Of a DNA stretch of 64,000 nt, positions 12,301 to 27,300 are shown piece by piece; position 1 is the first letter of the stretch; every line of letters begins with the position of its first letter. The notes beneath the pieces were generated by a model. The model was not told where the DNA came from. It searched no databases and saw only the letters and a program-made list of their open reading frames with translations. The stretch covers positions 166,622 to 230,621 of the forward strand of contig JAMZAV010002218.1 in the NCBI GenBank assembly GCA_024449915.1. The letters run 5' to 3'. The stretch comes from Sweltsa coloradensis (taxonomy: Eukaryota > Arthropoda > Insecta > Plecoptera > Chloroperlidae). Made by a program: the position numbers and the translations under genes.

Positions 12301-15300
12301 AAACAATTAATAATGATAATGTGTAACGTATCTCAGGCTTCTATAGTGTTTCATGAGAATAATTTATTGTTTTCTCACGCTTAAAGTAACCAAGTTCATT
12401 ACAATTATTTTCAAGCCTTTAATAGCAAATGCGATAAAGTTTACATAATGTAATAGCAATGCTTTCGCTTAGCCACTTTGTTTTTCAATGCTTATTTCCA
12501 AAGCAGCTTTAAGAGACAAATGATGCTTGAAATGAAAACAACGTTAAGCTCTTACGTTTAATTATTTTGATTGGAATTTAATTTTTAACAGAAAATTAAA
12601 GATGATAAAATGAGGAACTAATGAAAGTTACTTTAAATAAAAATGCCTAATTATTGTTACCAGAAATTTTTTTATTCCCTTATGTTCGGGAAACTCTATC
12701 CCGTGGCGGAATTGATAAAACTTTAATTAATTCAATGAATAAATTCGATTATATAAAAAGTATTCTAAAGTCAATATTATTTCAGTGTCCGGCATCAGTG
12801 TTCACATCATCAGCCCGCTCGTTTGCATCATCTGCATATTCTACACAATGCTGGTAAGTATTATCTTTACAACACATATTTCAAAACTAGGAACTTTGGT
12901 AAATTTAACGTGTCTAGCATTTGAAAGGTTTTTATGAAATTATAACAATGAGTATAATCTAGCGTTGTGAGGTGTTTGTTTGAAGGGTGGTTGTCTGTGA
13001 GGTGGATGCCCGAGGGGTGTTTGCTTCAGGGGTGGTTGTCTGAGGGGTGTTTATCTGAGAGGTAGTTGCTTGAAGAGGTGGTTGCTTAAGAGGTGGTTGT
13101 CCGATTAGTGGTTACTTGAGGGGTGGTTGCTTGAGAGGTGGTTGATTCAGGGGTGGATGCTGAGGGGTGGTAGTGCCTGTTGGTTGTTTTCTTAAGGAAT
13201 GTAAGTAAGTTTTGAAGGAGAAAAAAAATATTGTAGGAATTGATTTATTTTGATTGATTTATTGATTTATTTCAAACAAAAACCCACATGGAAAATAAAG
13301 AAATAATTCTGTCCTTTTCATATTATATCATTATTTCAAAATTCTTATTTTTGTTCATTGAATACTTGTTTCTAAGCCGTAGATCTTCATAAACTGTTTT
13401 AGGGTGCTGTATACACTTTTAGGCTAATATTCCACTGATAAATTTTCATTGATAATATGGGTGATCTCATTGTGGTTTGGTATTTATATTTTATCTAAAC
13501 CTTGAAGAGAAATATACTACGGATGAACCACTCCTGTAGGTGGAATGACTTGTCTGTAAAATATGAAATAAAGAAACAATCCTGCAACCGACGTTTCAGT
13601 TGGGCTAATGATTTCTGCACAGAGCTATTCAATTATCGGCCCTATAAACGTGTTTGAGACTTCGGAATGAATCAAACCCCAGTCTAGATTCGACTTTTTA
13701 TTCCTAAATTCTACACATACTTTCTTCCAGGGAGGGTTAAAAGCCGTGATCTGGACTGACTTCGTCCAGGGCTTCCTGATAGTCGCCTCCAGTATCATCG
13801 TCATCATCCTGGGCCTCATCAAGTTGGGAGGCTTTGGAGTCCTCTGGGAGAGGGGGGTGGCGGGAGACCGCATCCAGTCGCCATCGTAAGCCAACACCAT
13901 ACAGGATTATTTCCATCACAAGTGCGAAATTCACAATAGCCTGATACGTCTATTATTAATGTCATATCGAAACTCACGAGACGTTATGTAAGATCAACAG
14001 GTGTCTGGGTCTTTCACACAAAAATAACTCCAGGGGTTCGGTCTAAAATTAACTTTTTTCTAACACATTGGCAAAGTAGATTCAAATGGTGTTAGCCTGA
14101 CAAGCCGGGAACTTAAAGAAATTACCAGTGATTTTAATCCCGACACAATGTTCTATAATTGTATTTGCTTTAAAGTGTAAACGAAATAATTAGAAACGCT
14201 TACATACAAGACTAAACCTAAGGGAATACTATATGACTATAAATGAGAGAGATAGTTTGGATATTGTAAGAATACCCAAGGCAGTGGCGTATCCAAGGGA
14301 GTGGAGTGTGTGGGGACAGCCCCTCCTTTGCAAAAAAAAGGTGTGAAATTACACTTTAACGTTTCAATGGAGAAAATATAACTGTTTTATTGCAATAATA
14401 AAGGCAAATTACCATCTGACCGAAAATCGGATAAGAACGACATGTGAGATCTTGAAATAAACCTTAGAGTGGTGGATTGATATCGCCAGGCATCAACTTA
14501 GGCTATAGTATATTGATCTCAATCATAGCAACACGCGTTTACCGTAGGCTGTATCATCTAGCTGAGACACGTCCACTGTTGTACTTGACCGCGGCCGTTT
14601 TCACCGTTTTGAACAACGTTTTTGGTGATTTTACTGTGTCGTAATAATTGAATACAAAATAAGTTGAGAAAATTGAAAAAATATTGTATTTAGCCATTCA
14701 TGCGCTGAATATATTGATTGGTGGAACTAATGGAAATGGAACTTAATGTTAGTTTATTTATAATTTTGATTTAAAAGAGGATTTAAGTAAATAAAAAGTT
14801 GCTCATGCTTCAAAGATTTTCACCAAAATGACCTGATATGTTTAGATTAAAAAGAGGATTGTAGTAGATACAAAGTATGGAAATTGTGATGCTTGAAACG
14901 CACAGATTTTCACCAAAACGACCTTGAAGGAGAAAACTTTTAGATTAAAAAGAGGATTTTAGCAGTTAAAAAGATGTAATGCTTTAAAAAGCACAGATAT
15001 TCACCAAAATGACCTTGCGAATTAGATTTCTGATTGCTTCAATACATACCATGAATGGTATGAGTACCGCCGGTGTAAGGAGAAAAAATTTCCGGTGAGC
15101 AAGCCCCTCACTTATTCTTCGGTACATCTATGAATTAATTGGTTGAATATACGCCTGGATACGCCACTGACCCAAGGTGTATACTCAATTACAGCAGTAT
15201 AATGTGATTGATGGCTACATTTATTAATCAGCAATATCTTAGCTCATAACAAACATAATCAACGGTTTCATTCCAACAGGCAACATTTATCACTTATCTT

Positions 15301-18300
15301 ATGTATTTATTACAGATTTATTTTAAATATTTAAATAATGCTTAGGATGGGACAGGATCACTGCCGTGGGATCATCTGATGGTAGCTTCCCGACATAATT
15401 CGAGTAGTAGCGCTGGGATACGTATATTATTCAGGCTTTGCTTATACACTTTTAATATAATAATGTATTCTACGAATGCCAAATTTATCATGTTTTCAAA
15501 ATGTGAAACGTTTATTTTCCAGATTTGACCCAGACCCGTTTCTCCGCAATACAATGTGGACTACAACAGTTGGACAGGCAGTTACCTGGTTAGCTCAGAC
15601 AGGAATCAACCAAGGATTCTTGGTGAAATATTTATCCTTGCCAACCTTACGAGAAGCCAGATGGTAATGTTAACGTCATTATTCTCATTTAATAGTTTAT
15701 ATTGTTTAAAAACTGACAATAGGACACCGCTTTAGTAAAGTTTTGATAGCTCAGCTAAAACATTTCACTGTTGCTAAAAAAAAAGGCCCAGTCACCAAGG
15801 AATCGGAAACCAAGGGCTTTAAAAATAAAAGTTTAAATAATTATACTTAATTTTAACGACTAATTTACATGTAAATTTATGTTCCCTTTTAAATAGATTA
15901 ATTACAATATAAGAAATATAACTACGAAAATCAATCCAGAAAAAAATCCCAGCCGAGAATTGAACACGGGTTCTCCGATTGTCGTTTGAACGCTTATCCA
16001 TATAATAAATAATACATACGGGGGTGTTACCCTATTAATAAAATCGAAAAATAAACCGTCGCTCATACCACCTGCGTTAGGTAATGATTTTATGAATTAT
16101 GTTTGGTTGGTCAGTTCAAAGGTTGCAAAATCGTTGCAGTCATTTGTTCACACTGTTCTGATCCATAATGCACCAACCATCCAGAAGTTTATAAGTTACC
16201 GTATCGGTGGTTTAGGGGTTAAAGCGTCCGATTTGGAATATGAACACCTGGGTGCGATACCCAACCGAGATGGAATTATTAATTTTTGAATTGTTTTCCA
16301 TACTCAATTACACCTACGGGAGTGCTTCCCGATCAACAAAGTCGGAAAAATAATATCTTGTTATAGTACGCAAATTGAGTCAAAATGTAATTTTGGTATA
16401 ATGTTAGATTAATAGTCCAGCAGATAAGAGGAAAGATTGTGGGATTGATCATAGAAGCATTTGTAAAAGGTCCAAGGCTCTCATAGCTATTTTTATGTGT
16501 ATATCTATGATATTGGTAAAATGACATGCAAATTTATTCAATTAATCTAATAACCTTATTAATATTCATCGAATCAAACATGTTTATATCACTGATGCAT
16601 CTCTATATCATCAGTAATCATAATGATTCATTGTAATTACGAATATGAACTCGTAATTAGCAATAAATTAATGATTAGCTAATCAAGCTAATTAAGCCAT
16701 TTACAGTCTGATTTTCAATTAGTAAAGTACATCAATACATAAAGACAGGTAAAATAAGATGAATGTTTTTTATTTCAAGTCATTTCATTGAGTATTAAGG
16801 GAGTAATTAATGTTTGAAGTTCACTAATATTGTCAACATAGTGTATTTTTGAACTTACCATCTGAATCATCCGCATGAAAGCTTTCAGTATTTCTGCAGC
16901 CCGAGTTTCGATTTGTTCTCGAAGCCTACAGATACTAAGATTCTACCATGGACTGGTTTCGGGGAAAAGAATAGCATTAACTCTTAAAGAGAAGTCGAGC
17001 TTCAGGCCAAGGGAGGGCGGAGGGGCGAGATTTTACCTTGAAAACTAGTTGGTCATACGATAGCAAGTGACGTATAAAACACGTGACCTCGGTAGGTGGG
17101 GGTTAAAGTCTTTAAAGGGAAACCCTTCCGAGATGGATAGGCAGGAGAAAGTGAGTGGAGAGTGTGTGAGAGGGGTCTGGAGGTGTCGTGGCGCGCACTG
17201 CGCGGGTACGATTAATTAAAACAGATTTTAGTATGTTGGGCGGAGGACCGTACCTGCCGACTGGTCAGGATGGCTGTCGACTTAGCTTTGTTTTTGGCTT
17301 CTGTGCCTCGAGGAAGTAATGTTTAAAATCACACCATTATTAATTCGCCGAGTGTTAAATTGTCAATCGTTCGTTGTGAACAGTCAAGTGATACACTAAA
17401 TATCGCATTTCATTTAATTAATTCTCGAGCTGTAATTCGTCAATCGTCGTGTGAACAGTCAGTGATACATCAAATATCACATCCCACTAATTAATTCGCC
17501 GAGTGTTAATCCGCCAATCAATCTTTTGAACAGTTCTAGTGATACACTAAATATCACAAGTAGTTAATAATTAACTGACGTGCGTTTCATCAATCACAAA
17601 CATTTCAAAATCACGGGATCGGAAATCTTCGGAAGTGTTAGGGTTGCAAACGGTGAAAACTGAACTGTAGTCGAGCATCCGACGGCGCGCGCAATCTGGT
17701 GTTCCCCCACTCATGACGAACCAGCTGTGAATGGGCCGGCGAAAATGTGTTCATCGTCTACAGCTGAGGTAAACGGAGGCTAGGAGAATCGAACTCGGCG
17801 ACCGTTCATTGCGCAGTTAAAACGATCGCGTACATCTAATTCATTATACTAAAATTAACTTCACTTTTCTTTTTAATTAAAAATTCACTATCAATTATTA
17901 TTATTTTTTATGAAATTTTGGAGGGTAAAAAGAAATGTAATTAGGCAGGTGGATTAGCCAAGGGTATTGTAGAACAGTGGTAGAATTGGATCCATAGGTA
18001 GGCAGGCTGTTTAACAATTAATGTAAATTGTTCGTTTATGATTCATATTATATTTAATGGAAACTCATTTTACTTAAGCTTATGATTAGTAGGATAGATC
18101 CATGTTGATCCTACTCTTAAAATGTAAGTTTGTTTTTCAGTTTTCTTTTAAATTCATTTACCAAACTAATTAAATTAATTATGATTCATAAATTAATTAA
18201 TTAAATTAATTTTTCTTAATTTTTTAATTGGAGTTTAAATGTTTCTTCCGCATTTTTGAGCTAGTAATTTTATTTACTTTTTGTTAGTTACCAACTCGGG

Positions 18301-21300
18301 CAAAAGAAACGCTGTTTCTGGGTGGTTACCTGGACAATGTGTCGCCCAGTACGAGTGGCATGAATTTTACTGCAACCCGAGGTTATAATTTTTTGTTTTT
18401 TAATTGTTAAAATTTCGTTGGTCTAGCCAAATTTGCGTTACCTGACAATTTGGGAGCCCAACGTGTGGCAATGTAATTAACCGCGACCGGGATAATTAAT
18501 AAATAATTCATTTTGTTTAATTAAAACATTTAAATTGGAATTTTAATTTTTTTTCTGGTACTAAATGGAAAAATGGATCTATCCGAGGTAAGAAAATGTG
18601 ATTAGACAGATGTCACAGGAAATAGGAAATTGAAATTGGGTTAAAATAGGACCTGAGTCAAGAAAATAGGGACACTGCAAACAAACCTGTCACAGAAATG
18701 AAGGAGGATTTCATAAAATTAACATACAGTCGCCCAAAAACGGAAGCAAAACTTGATAACAAGTTCCAGGAAATGGAGGGTCAAAAAATAGCATAAAAAC
18801 ATATGGGGGAATAAAAACAGAATTAAGAATGTGGTCACAGGAAATAGCAGAACGTGACATGAGTTAAGAGAAGGAAAGTAAAACAGGTGGATAGATAATC
18901 AGGGAGAAGGAGTTAATGAGGAAATGGCTAATGATGAAAATCATAATGAATTTCATGATAAGGATGAGGATCATGATTTAAAAATTGTAGAGATGAAAAT
19001 TGATAAAAGGATGGAGTTGAGAGTTTGGGGTGATAAGGTGGTGATAGGGAAAAAGGTTAATGAGAATGGATTTGATTAATGAGATGTTGATAAAAAGGAC
19101 AACACAATAAGTTGTTTGCTTATCGGCAGGACAAAGGAAAGCCTTTTGGATTGATTGGAATGATGTGATAGGGACGTATTGAGAGAAAAAAAGGGTAATC
19201 GGATTTAAAATGGTAATGATGGAGATGGAGAGAGAAGATGGGGAAGAGACATGGAGTGGATGAGGGGGGGAATGAACACTTGGATGATGATTTTTCTGAG
19301 AGATTTACAGGACAGGTGGGGGTAGGAAGCGAAAGAAAGACTTGAGAAAAGTGTTTTAGCAAAAGGTTAAAAAACGCGAGTATGCGGGACAAAAACAGGT
19401 AATGGCTAGTGACGCCGGATGAAAATGACAGTGACCGTCGTTGGGTGGCATAAAAAACTAAAAATGAAAGTATGAGAATAATAGACAAGACAAACACAAG
19501 ATTTGCTAAAATGATTGGAAGGGGGCTAATTATTATGTAAAATATTTTGGTAATAATTGCGGTGTAGTAGTAGTGATACATTAATTTGGAGTGAAAGGAT
19601 TAGATGACAAGGAAACTTTTTCAACATAACTATGCATTTTTTTTGATTTTATTATGAATTATTGAGGGTATGAAGGGAATTGTTATGTAATTGTATGGAA
19701 TGTAATAGTAAAGCTTGGACGTAGTGTTATAATGCTGGTTTATCACTGGTTTCACATAGCATTGGAGAAGTGGCGGCAGATGGTATAATTTCACGAAGTG
19801 ATGCGTATCCTTTTTTAAGAGTATAGCAAAATAATCCTTAGATAAGAGACATGGCATGGTGCAACTTGACTGGTTTCACTGTGCCCTAAGGTTAATTTGG
19901 GACGGGGAGACAAAGTTATACCTCACTGTATTTGTAGTTATCTTGCTTAGTGACCTTTTAATAGCAATGATGAATAATGTAAATGTGGAAGTGACTATTA
20001 GGAAACGGATTATTTTATGTTTATGTTGTTTTTGTCAGAGATGAAAACAATTGTATGCCGTTCCAAAAGTACCCAGCATGTAAGCTTAATTACAATGAGA
20101 GTGACTTTTATTATGTGCCTGAAATCGCTTTACATAAAGAAAATTACAAAACTATCAACCTGAAACGAGAAAAGTAATTAATTTGCATAATTAATGAAAG
20201 GGAACGTTTACTCTTAATTGCTTTCAAATAATACATGTCATAGAATAAACAATCATTTTCATAATTTATAATGTAAAAGATGAATTGTAGGAAGTTATTT
20301 CGAAAAATGTACCACAAATTATTTCTTTACAACCTGTTAGTATGTTGGTGGCTATTGAGTTTTGTTGGAGACGAATTGAAGAGTGAACGGCTATGCATTG
20401 GAAAAAAAGTGAAGTGGAGTGGGTGGTTTTGTACGAGTTTTTGTGTGAATGCACAACGAGGCTAGGTGCATCGGGAAGATGAATGCAGGATTGAAGGCCA
20501 CGAGGTTCTTTCAAATGGACAGTGTTGTTGATCTAGAACCAGCTGTTTTTGGTTCAACATCAGGTACGGTCAGTACCTTCAAACAAACAGAGACTGACTT
20601 CCGAGAATACGGAAAATGTAACATGTTATTCATTGACCAATGCCAACAAACTTAACATGAAACTTTTAAAATTGTAATTAAGTTTTAATTTCCTTTTATG
20701 GATTTGTAACCAATAATAACGTAATTTGAAGATAGATAATTCATTACAATTCAAACATTTGACAAATTTAATCAGAAGTTTCATTATAATTTAATTAATA
20801 ATTTGAGGTAATTGTAATATGAAATATAATCAAATGAGTCTACAATAAGATAAGGGTATTAGTAAATTTCAGTATTGAAAGATATAATTTAAGCAATTAA
20901 TTATAAGATGGAAACTAGAATTTCAAGACCATGAAATGAGTTTCCATAACTAAGATGTCTTGTTATAATTATGAATTAATTAAATCGGTTCCAATTTAAT
21001 AATTCTAAGGGGGGGTATTTGTGTAAAAGGTCCAATGCTCTCAATAGCTATTTTTATTGTGTATATCTATGATATTGGGTAAAATGACATGCAAATTTAT
21101 TCAATTAATCTAATAACCTTATTAATATTATCGAATCAAAACATGTTTATAATCACTGATGCTCTCTATATCATCAGTAATCATCAATGATTCATTGTAA
21201 TAGAATATAGAAACTCGTAATTAGCAATAAATTAATGATTAGCTAAATCAAGCAATTTAACGCCATTACAGTCTGATTCTCAATTAGTAAAGACATCAAT

Positions 21301-24300
21301 ACATAAAGACAGGTAAATACGATCGAATGTTTTTTATTCAAGGCATGTCAGTATGAGTATTAAGAGAGTAATTAATGTTTTGAAGTTCACTAATATTGTC
21401 AACAATAGTGTATTTGAACTTACCATCTGATCATCCGCATGAAAGCTTCAGTATTCTGCAGCCCGGAGTTCGATTGTCTCGAAGCATACAGATACTACTG
21501 AATTCTACCATTGACTGTTTCGGGGAAATAGATAGCATTCACCTAAGGAGAAGTCGAGCTTCTAGGCAAGGAGGCGGAGGGGCGAGATTTTTACTTGAAA
21601 CTAGTTTGGTCATACGATAGCCGTGACGCTATACACACGGACCGGTAGGTGGTACAAGTCTTTAAAGGGAACCCTCCGAGAATGGATAGGCAGGAGAAGG
21701 GAGTGGAGAGTGTTGTGAGAGGTGTCGGAGGGTGTCGTGGCGCGCACTGCGCGGGTACATTAATTAACAGTATTTTGTTTGGGCGGAGGACCTTACCTGC
21801 GATGGTCATGGATGGTGTCGACTAGGCTTTGTTTTGGGCTTCCTGTGCCTCGTAAGGAAGTAATGTTTTAAAATAATCACACCATTAAATAATTCGCCCG
21901 AGTGTAATTCGTCAATCGTTCGCTTTGGTGAAACAGTCAAGTGATACACTAAAATACTCAAGCATTACTTAATTCTCGAGTGTAATTCGTCAATCGTCCG
22001 TGTGAACAGTCAAGTGATACATCAAATATCACATCACTTAAATAATTCGCCGAGTGTAATTTGTCAATCATCTTTTGAAACAGTTTAGTGATTACACTAA
22101 ATCTCACAAGTAGTAAAATTAATTAACTGAGTGCGTTTCATCAATCAAACATTTCAAAATCACGGATCGGACATCTTCCGGAAAGTGGTTTTTTTTCCGG
22201 GGTTGTGCTAAAACGGTGAAAACTGAACGTAGTCGAGCATCGACGGCGCGGAGCATCTGGTGTTCCCCACTCATGACGAACCAGCTGTGAATGCGACCGG
22301 CGGACAATGGTCATCGTCTACAAGCTGGAGTAAACGGAGCTAGGAGAATCGAACTCGCCGACCGTTCATGGCGCAGTAAAAACGATAGTACATCAATCAT
22401 TATACTAAATTAAATTCATTCTTTTAATTAACATTCACTATCAATTATTATTATTTTTTATGACAATTTTGGAGGGTAAAAAGAAAATGTAATTAGGCAG
22501 GTGGATTAGCAAGGGGTATTTAGAACATTGTGTAGAATTGGAATCCATTAGGTAGGCAGGGCTGTTTAACAATTAATGTAATCTGTTCTTTTATGATATA
22601 ATTCTATTTAAATGGAAACATTTTTACTTAATCTTATGATTTAGTAGATAGCATCCATTTTGATCCCTACCTCTTAAATATTAAGTTTGTTTTTTCAGGT
22701 TTCTTTAATTCATTTACCAAACTAATTAATAATTATGATTCATAATTAATGTAATTAATATTAATTTTCTATTTTTTTATAATTGGAGTTAATGTTTCTC
22801 CGCATTTTTGAGCTAGTAATTTTATTTCTTTTTTTGTAAGTTACCACCTCCGGGCAAAGAAACGCTTGTTTTTCTGGGTGGTTACCCGACACATTCATTT
22901 GGCAATAAATAATACAAATGTAAGATTTGGATATAATTATGGCCTTCTTAAAATGTCCATTGGGGGACGAATGGCAGCATTACAAAAATAGGTAAAACTA
23001 AGGTATGATTCATGAAATGATAGAATCTTGAAATTTTTGTACGCACACAGGCTCGTTAGTAAAAATTATTTTACATGGGGCCGCCTCAATTTACATGAGT
23101 TAAAACCAATGGCGGTCATTTCAAGATGCAATTACCCCCAAAAATTTTTTAACACATCTTCTATATCCTAAGGCAACACTAATGACCCTTTATAAAATTA
23201 TTCTTGTAACTGTGATTTTACACGAATTCAATTTTTTGGATCCAAAACATTTGCCGAAATTGTTTTGGGAAAGTTTCTAATCGGCTTTTTTATCTGCTTC
23301 GTTTTTGTTAAAAATAGACACTAAGAGCATTTTCGTACCATTAAATGGCCCTTTTATAACATCGTGTCTTGAAACTGTGCGCAAATTTTTCACTCAAACA
23401 CGCAAACTCTGCATTCAAAATCCACGCCCCTTCTTGGTAATGAGCAAATTTGACCGACCAACTTGCCCAACTTACAAAAACAAAAATAGAAGGATTTGAG
23501 AAAGGTGATCGAGTACGACAATAATGGACAATATTTTTTTGGATCAAATCCTCCAGGTCACGGGGCATAAAGATCGTTTTTTTTATGGAGATTTTTGCCG
23601 ATAGGAATATAGGAGCTTGAAAAATGTAAGTTGACATTTTCTGTGAGGGGTTATATTGTGGAACTCAATAATTTTTTTCTGTTAATTTCTAAATTCATAC
23701 CAGTAGTGACCCTGCCGAATTAAATAATATTTTATGAGCCAAGTGGGTGAATACCCCTTAAGAAATTCTGCCGATATTCATAAATATATTCTGTTATTTT
23801 AAACAAGATTTAATGCGAAATTTCAGGTCTCTTGTAAATTTGACACCATAGGTCTCACATGAACATATCCATGTGTACGTACCAAATTTCAAGATTTATC
23901 ATTCCATAATACATACATAACACGACCAAACACATTTTTGGCGGCCATCTTGTAACATGCGGTCATTAATTCCAACGGGCTCAAATCTTAGAAGCACCTA
24001 CATCCAAATCCTTTTTGAATTGAGCTTTTCCTAATGTGTGCCAGATAATTTCAATATTCTATCTCCAATCATTAATTCGTGTGGAAAGTGCAGTTATCTG
24101 CTGTACTAGTAGTGTATATATAGTTTACAGCGTTATGTTATTTTCACTATTAAAATATAATAATATGAAAAGGAGTGTTATGTCTTGTAAAATTAAATTT
24201 CTAGCTGCTTCATAGACAGTAAAGCTGTCTTATTGTTTAGGGCGCTGGTTGGCCTGGTTCTTTGCATATGACTAATGAATTCGATCGGGGTCTTCACCGT

Positions 24301-27300
24301 TTACTCATCTACGCGACATACTACGAGTGTGGGAACCCCCTTGTAACAAAAGTGAGTAACAATATAACAAATTTAAAAAAAAAACATTTGTTCAAACGCG
24401 GTATTTTATAGTTTACGGTACGTAATGGCCTATAATGTGTAAAAAAAATTAATTTAGCTTCAAAGATCACAGCATTAAATACTGACTACACGTGTACATA
24501 CAAAAACTAACTACTGAAATAACCGTATCGTGGAAAATACTATTCGGGTTACTGAACATAAACAATACATTTTAATTTGTAAGTATTGATACGTGAACAT
24601 GTAACTTAACATGATGAGCGCGGAGATCTGTTATCACATTTACTAATTTCGCTATTAAAAATTTAAATTATAAAAAAAAATTTAGAAGGGGAGTGTTGGC
24701 ATTAAAAACGTTCTAACTCATTATTCCATTTTCTGAATCTGAAGTAAGTAAATCGTAGATTAAACATCTTAAGAATCACTGTATGATCAAAAACCGATAG
24801 TGCTATAATAACGAACACTGAACTCCCAAGAAGTATATAGTAAATGGCGAATACGTTCGGATCTAGGCCATCAGTCGTCCCGGACCAACTGATGCCCTTC
24901 TACGTCATGGATATCGCATCGAGCATCACCGGTCTCCCGGCGTCTCATAGCCGGCATCTTCAGTGCAGCACTCAGGTAGGCAAATAAGTACCCGGATCTA
25001 ATGATCATTCAATTACTGAAAACTTGGAGGTTGTTCAATTACTTACTTAGCTCGGGAAACATACAGGCTTTTAAGCATAAGATTGGCTGCCTATCGTCGC
25101 CACCATCAATACGTATACTAACGACACCCCCCCCCCCCCCCCACCAAACCTCTCACAAACACAGAGCCATCTTCACGCAAAACTCCGCGTAGACTAAAAG
25201 CCCCCCACACCAGTCTGGCCTTCTAATCAGAACTTACAAATTACGCTTTGGTTCAACATTAATTTTTATTGTAATAAAATGTGTTGTTATGCCCAATAAA
25301 GGCATTACCATCCAATGAGATATACACTTTACGTTAGTAACTGCCATTAATAGACAACAAAAAGCGAGGGTTCCAAATCAACTTATAAAATATGTGAAAA
25401 TAACTTTAAATTCTTACATATAAAATTAAAATTATTCACAAAACGATAAATTTGTGGGTTTTGTAATGTTCATCATTCAATAAAAGAATACACACAAATA
25501 TTTTAACATTTTTAATAATTAAATGTTGGTCTTGTTGTGAGCTTTAATTCGTAATTTAGGCCTACATGCGTTTATTACTAAAGATTCATATTGCAAATTA
25601 CGGCCTATTGCCATACGTTCCTATTTCAAAAATCTGCTTAGTTCGACACTATAATGTGAGATCTCATAGTGGAATAATGAAAGGAAGTAATGTTTATAAT
25701 GCTCAAATTATGATTTTTCACAATCCAGATGTAATGAACCTTGTTCCTCTCAGAGAGGGATAAGGGTTACAATGCCAAGACCGTTTTACTAGGGAGCAAC
25801 TTTTTGGCGATCTGCTTCCATATTGTTAAATAGAATGTACAAATCCGCCCTGGCATAATCTCATGTTGTATGGTGAAGTGCGCCAGGAATAAAAGTAAGC
25901 GATGAATCATCTGCAGCAAAATACTGGCAAAATAGTGAGCATCATTCTACGCCACCACATTCCTGGGTTTACGGTCAAGGAATCTGAACCCTGATAAAGT
26001 CTGTTAGCCCCCCCCCGGAAGACGGACAAAACAAGTGCGCCAAAAAACAACTGATAATACCTGAGTACATACTTTATAACTCTCGCACACAATTCAGATA
26101 CCACAGATCCCCACCATCCTAGAAATGAGTGGAGGATGGGACAGGGTAATTACTTAAACGTAGGCACAGAGTAATTTAGACGTGTATGTGTTGTCCAGCA
26201 CCCTCATCTAGTTGCATGAACGATCTGTCCGGCACGATCTACGAGGACTTTGCCCACCCTGCTGTGAAGGGAAAAGTGTTGAGGAGGCGGGCTAAACGTC
26301 GGCATGAAGATCATCGTGGTGGCGTAGGGGACGAATCTGCGTAGTGGCTTGTGCTGCTTGTCGAGCAACTCGGCACCGTGCTAGAGAGCTGAATACTGTT
26401 GGCTTTTAACTCTTTCTTGTGGAACTGTACCTACGAAACTGTATCGCAGTTTAACTACTTTATTAATGATAACTAAGGAAAAATATTTCGTCTTTAAATT
26501 TAGGCAAAAAAACAAAGAGTTAAAGACGCACATTATTGCGTGCAACTTATATAATGTCTGTGCTATACGATATGTAGACAAAACAAATGAAACTGCCTTA
26601 GTAATTCAACAAATTAGAACAAAATTATGTGATCATGATGAATAACATAAAAGTACATTAATGCCTATTTTCGGACAATTGTTCATTTCAGTGATTTAAA
26701 ATTGCTTTAGCATATTTATTAAATGGAAACTCATTTTACTAATCTTATGATTTAGTAGATAGATCCATTTTGATCCTACTCTTAAATTTAAGTTTGTTTT
26801 TCAGGTTTTCTTTAAATTCATTTACCAAACTAATTAATTAATTATGATTCATAATTAATTAATTAATATTAATTTTCTTATTTTTTTAATTGGAGTTTAA
26901 TGTTTCTTCCGCATTTTTGAGCTAGTAATTTTATTTCTTTTTTTGTTAAGTTACCACCTCCGGGCAAAGAAACGCTTGTTTCTGGGTGGTTACCTGACAC
27001 ATTCAATTTGGCAAAAATAATACAAATGTAAGATTTGGATATAATTATGGCCTTCTTAAAAATGTCCATTGGGACGAATGGCAGCCATTACAAAAATATG
27101 TAAACTAATGTATGTATTATGAATGATAGAATCTTGAAATTTTGTACGCACACAGGGCTCGTAGTTAAATATTATTTTAAATGGGGCCGCCTCAAATTTA
27201 CAGAGTAAAACCAATGGCGGTCATTTCAAGATGCAATTACCCCCAAAATTTTTTTGACACATATTCTATAGCATAATACAACACTTAAATGACCCTTTAT

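Larger units (their letters stand above)
16462..22891 (+). mobile_element. Non-autonomous LTR retrotransposon in intron 6
   Basis: Two direct repeats of about 1.87 kb (16462-18336 and 21022-22891) start TGTAAAAGGTCC and end GACA. They are bordered by CATT on both sides (16458-16461, 22892-22895), a 4-bp target duplication as in Ty3/gypsy elements. A primer-binding-site-like segment follows the left repeat, and a G-rich polypurine tract precedes the right one. The interior is only about 2.7 kb, with a Gag-like charged segment and no protease, reverse transcriptase or integrase recognised, so it must be mobilised by a relative. Same strand as the host gene. Copy B lacks it. Confidence 0.82.
22605..26668 (+). 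repeat. 4.1 kb direct duplication, first (indel-rich) copy
   Basis: Co-linear with 26722-30768 from inside the 3' LTR, through intron 6, exon 7, intron 7, exon 8, intron 8 and exon 9, to the motif CCTATTTTCGGA. This copy has dozens of one- or two-base insertions and deletions relative to the second. All three of its exons are out of frame, and its exon 9 donor is lost. Confidence 0.85.

Noticed and set aside
19120..19581. 153-residue minus-strand frame
   Set aside because: Opposite strand of the purine-rich interior of the LTR element; composition is low complexity and no domain is recognised.
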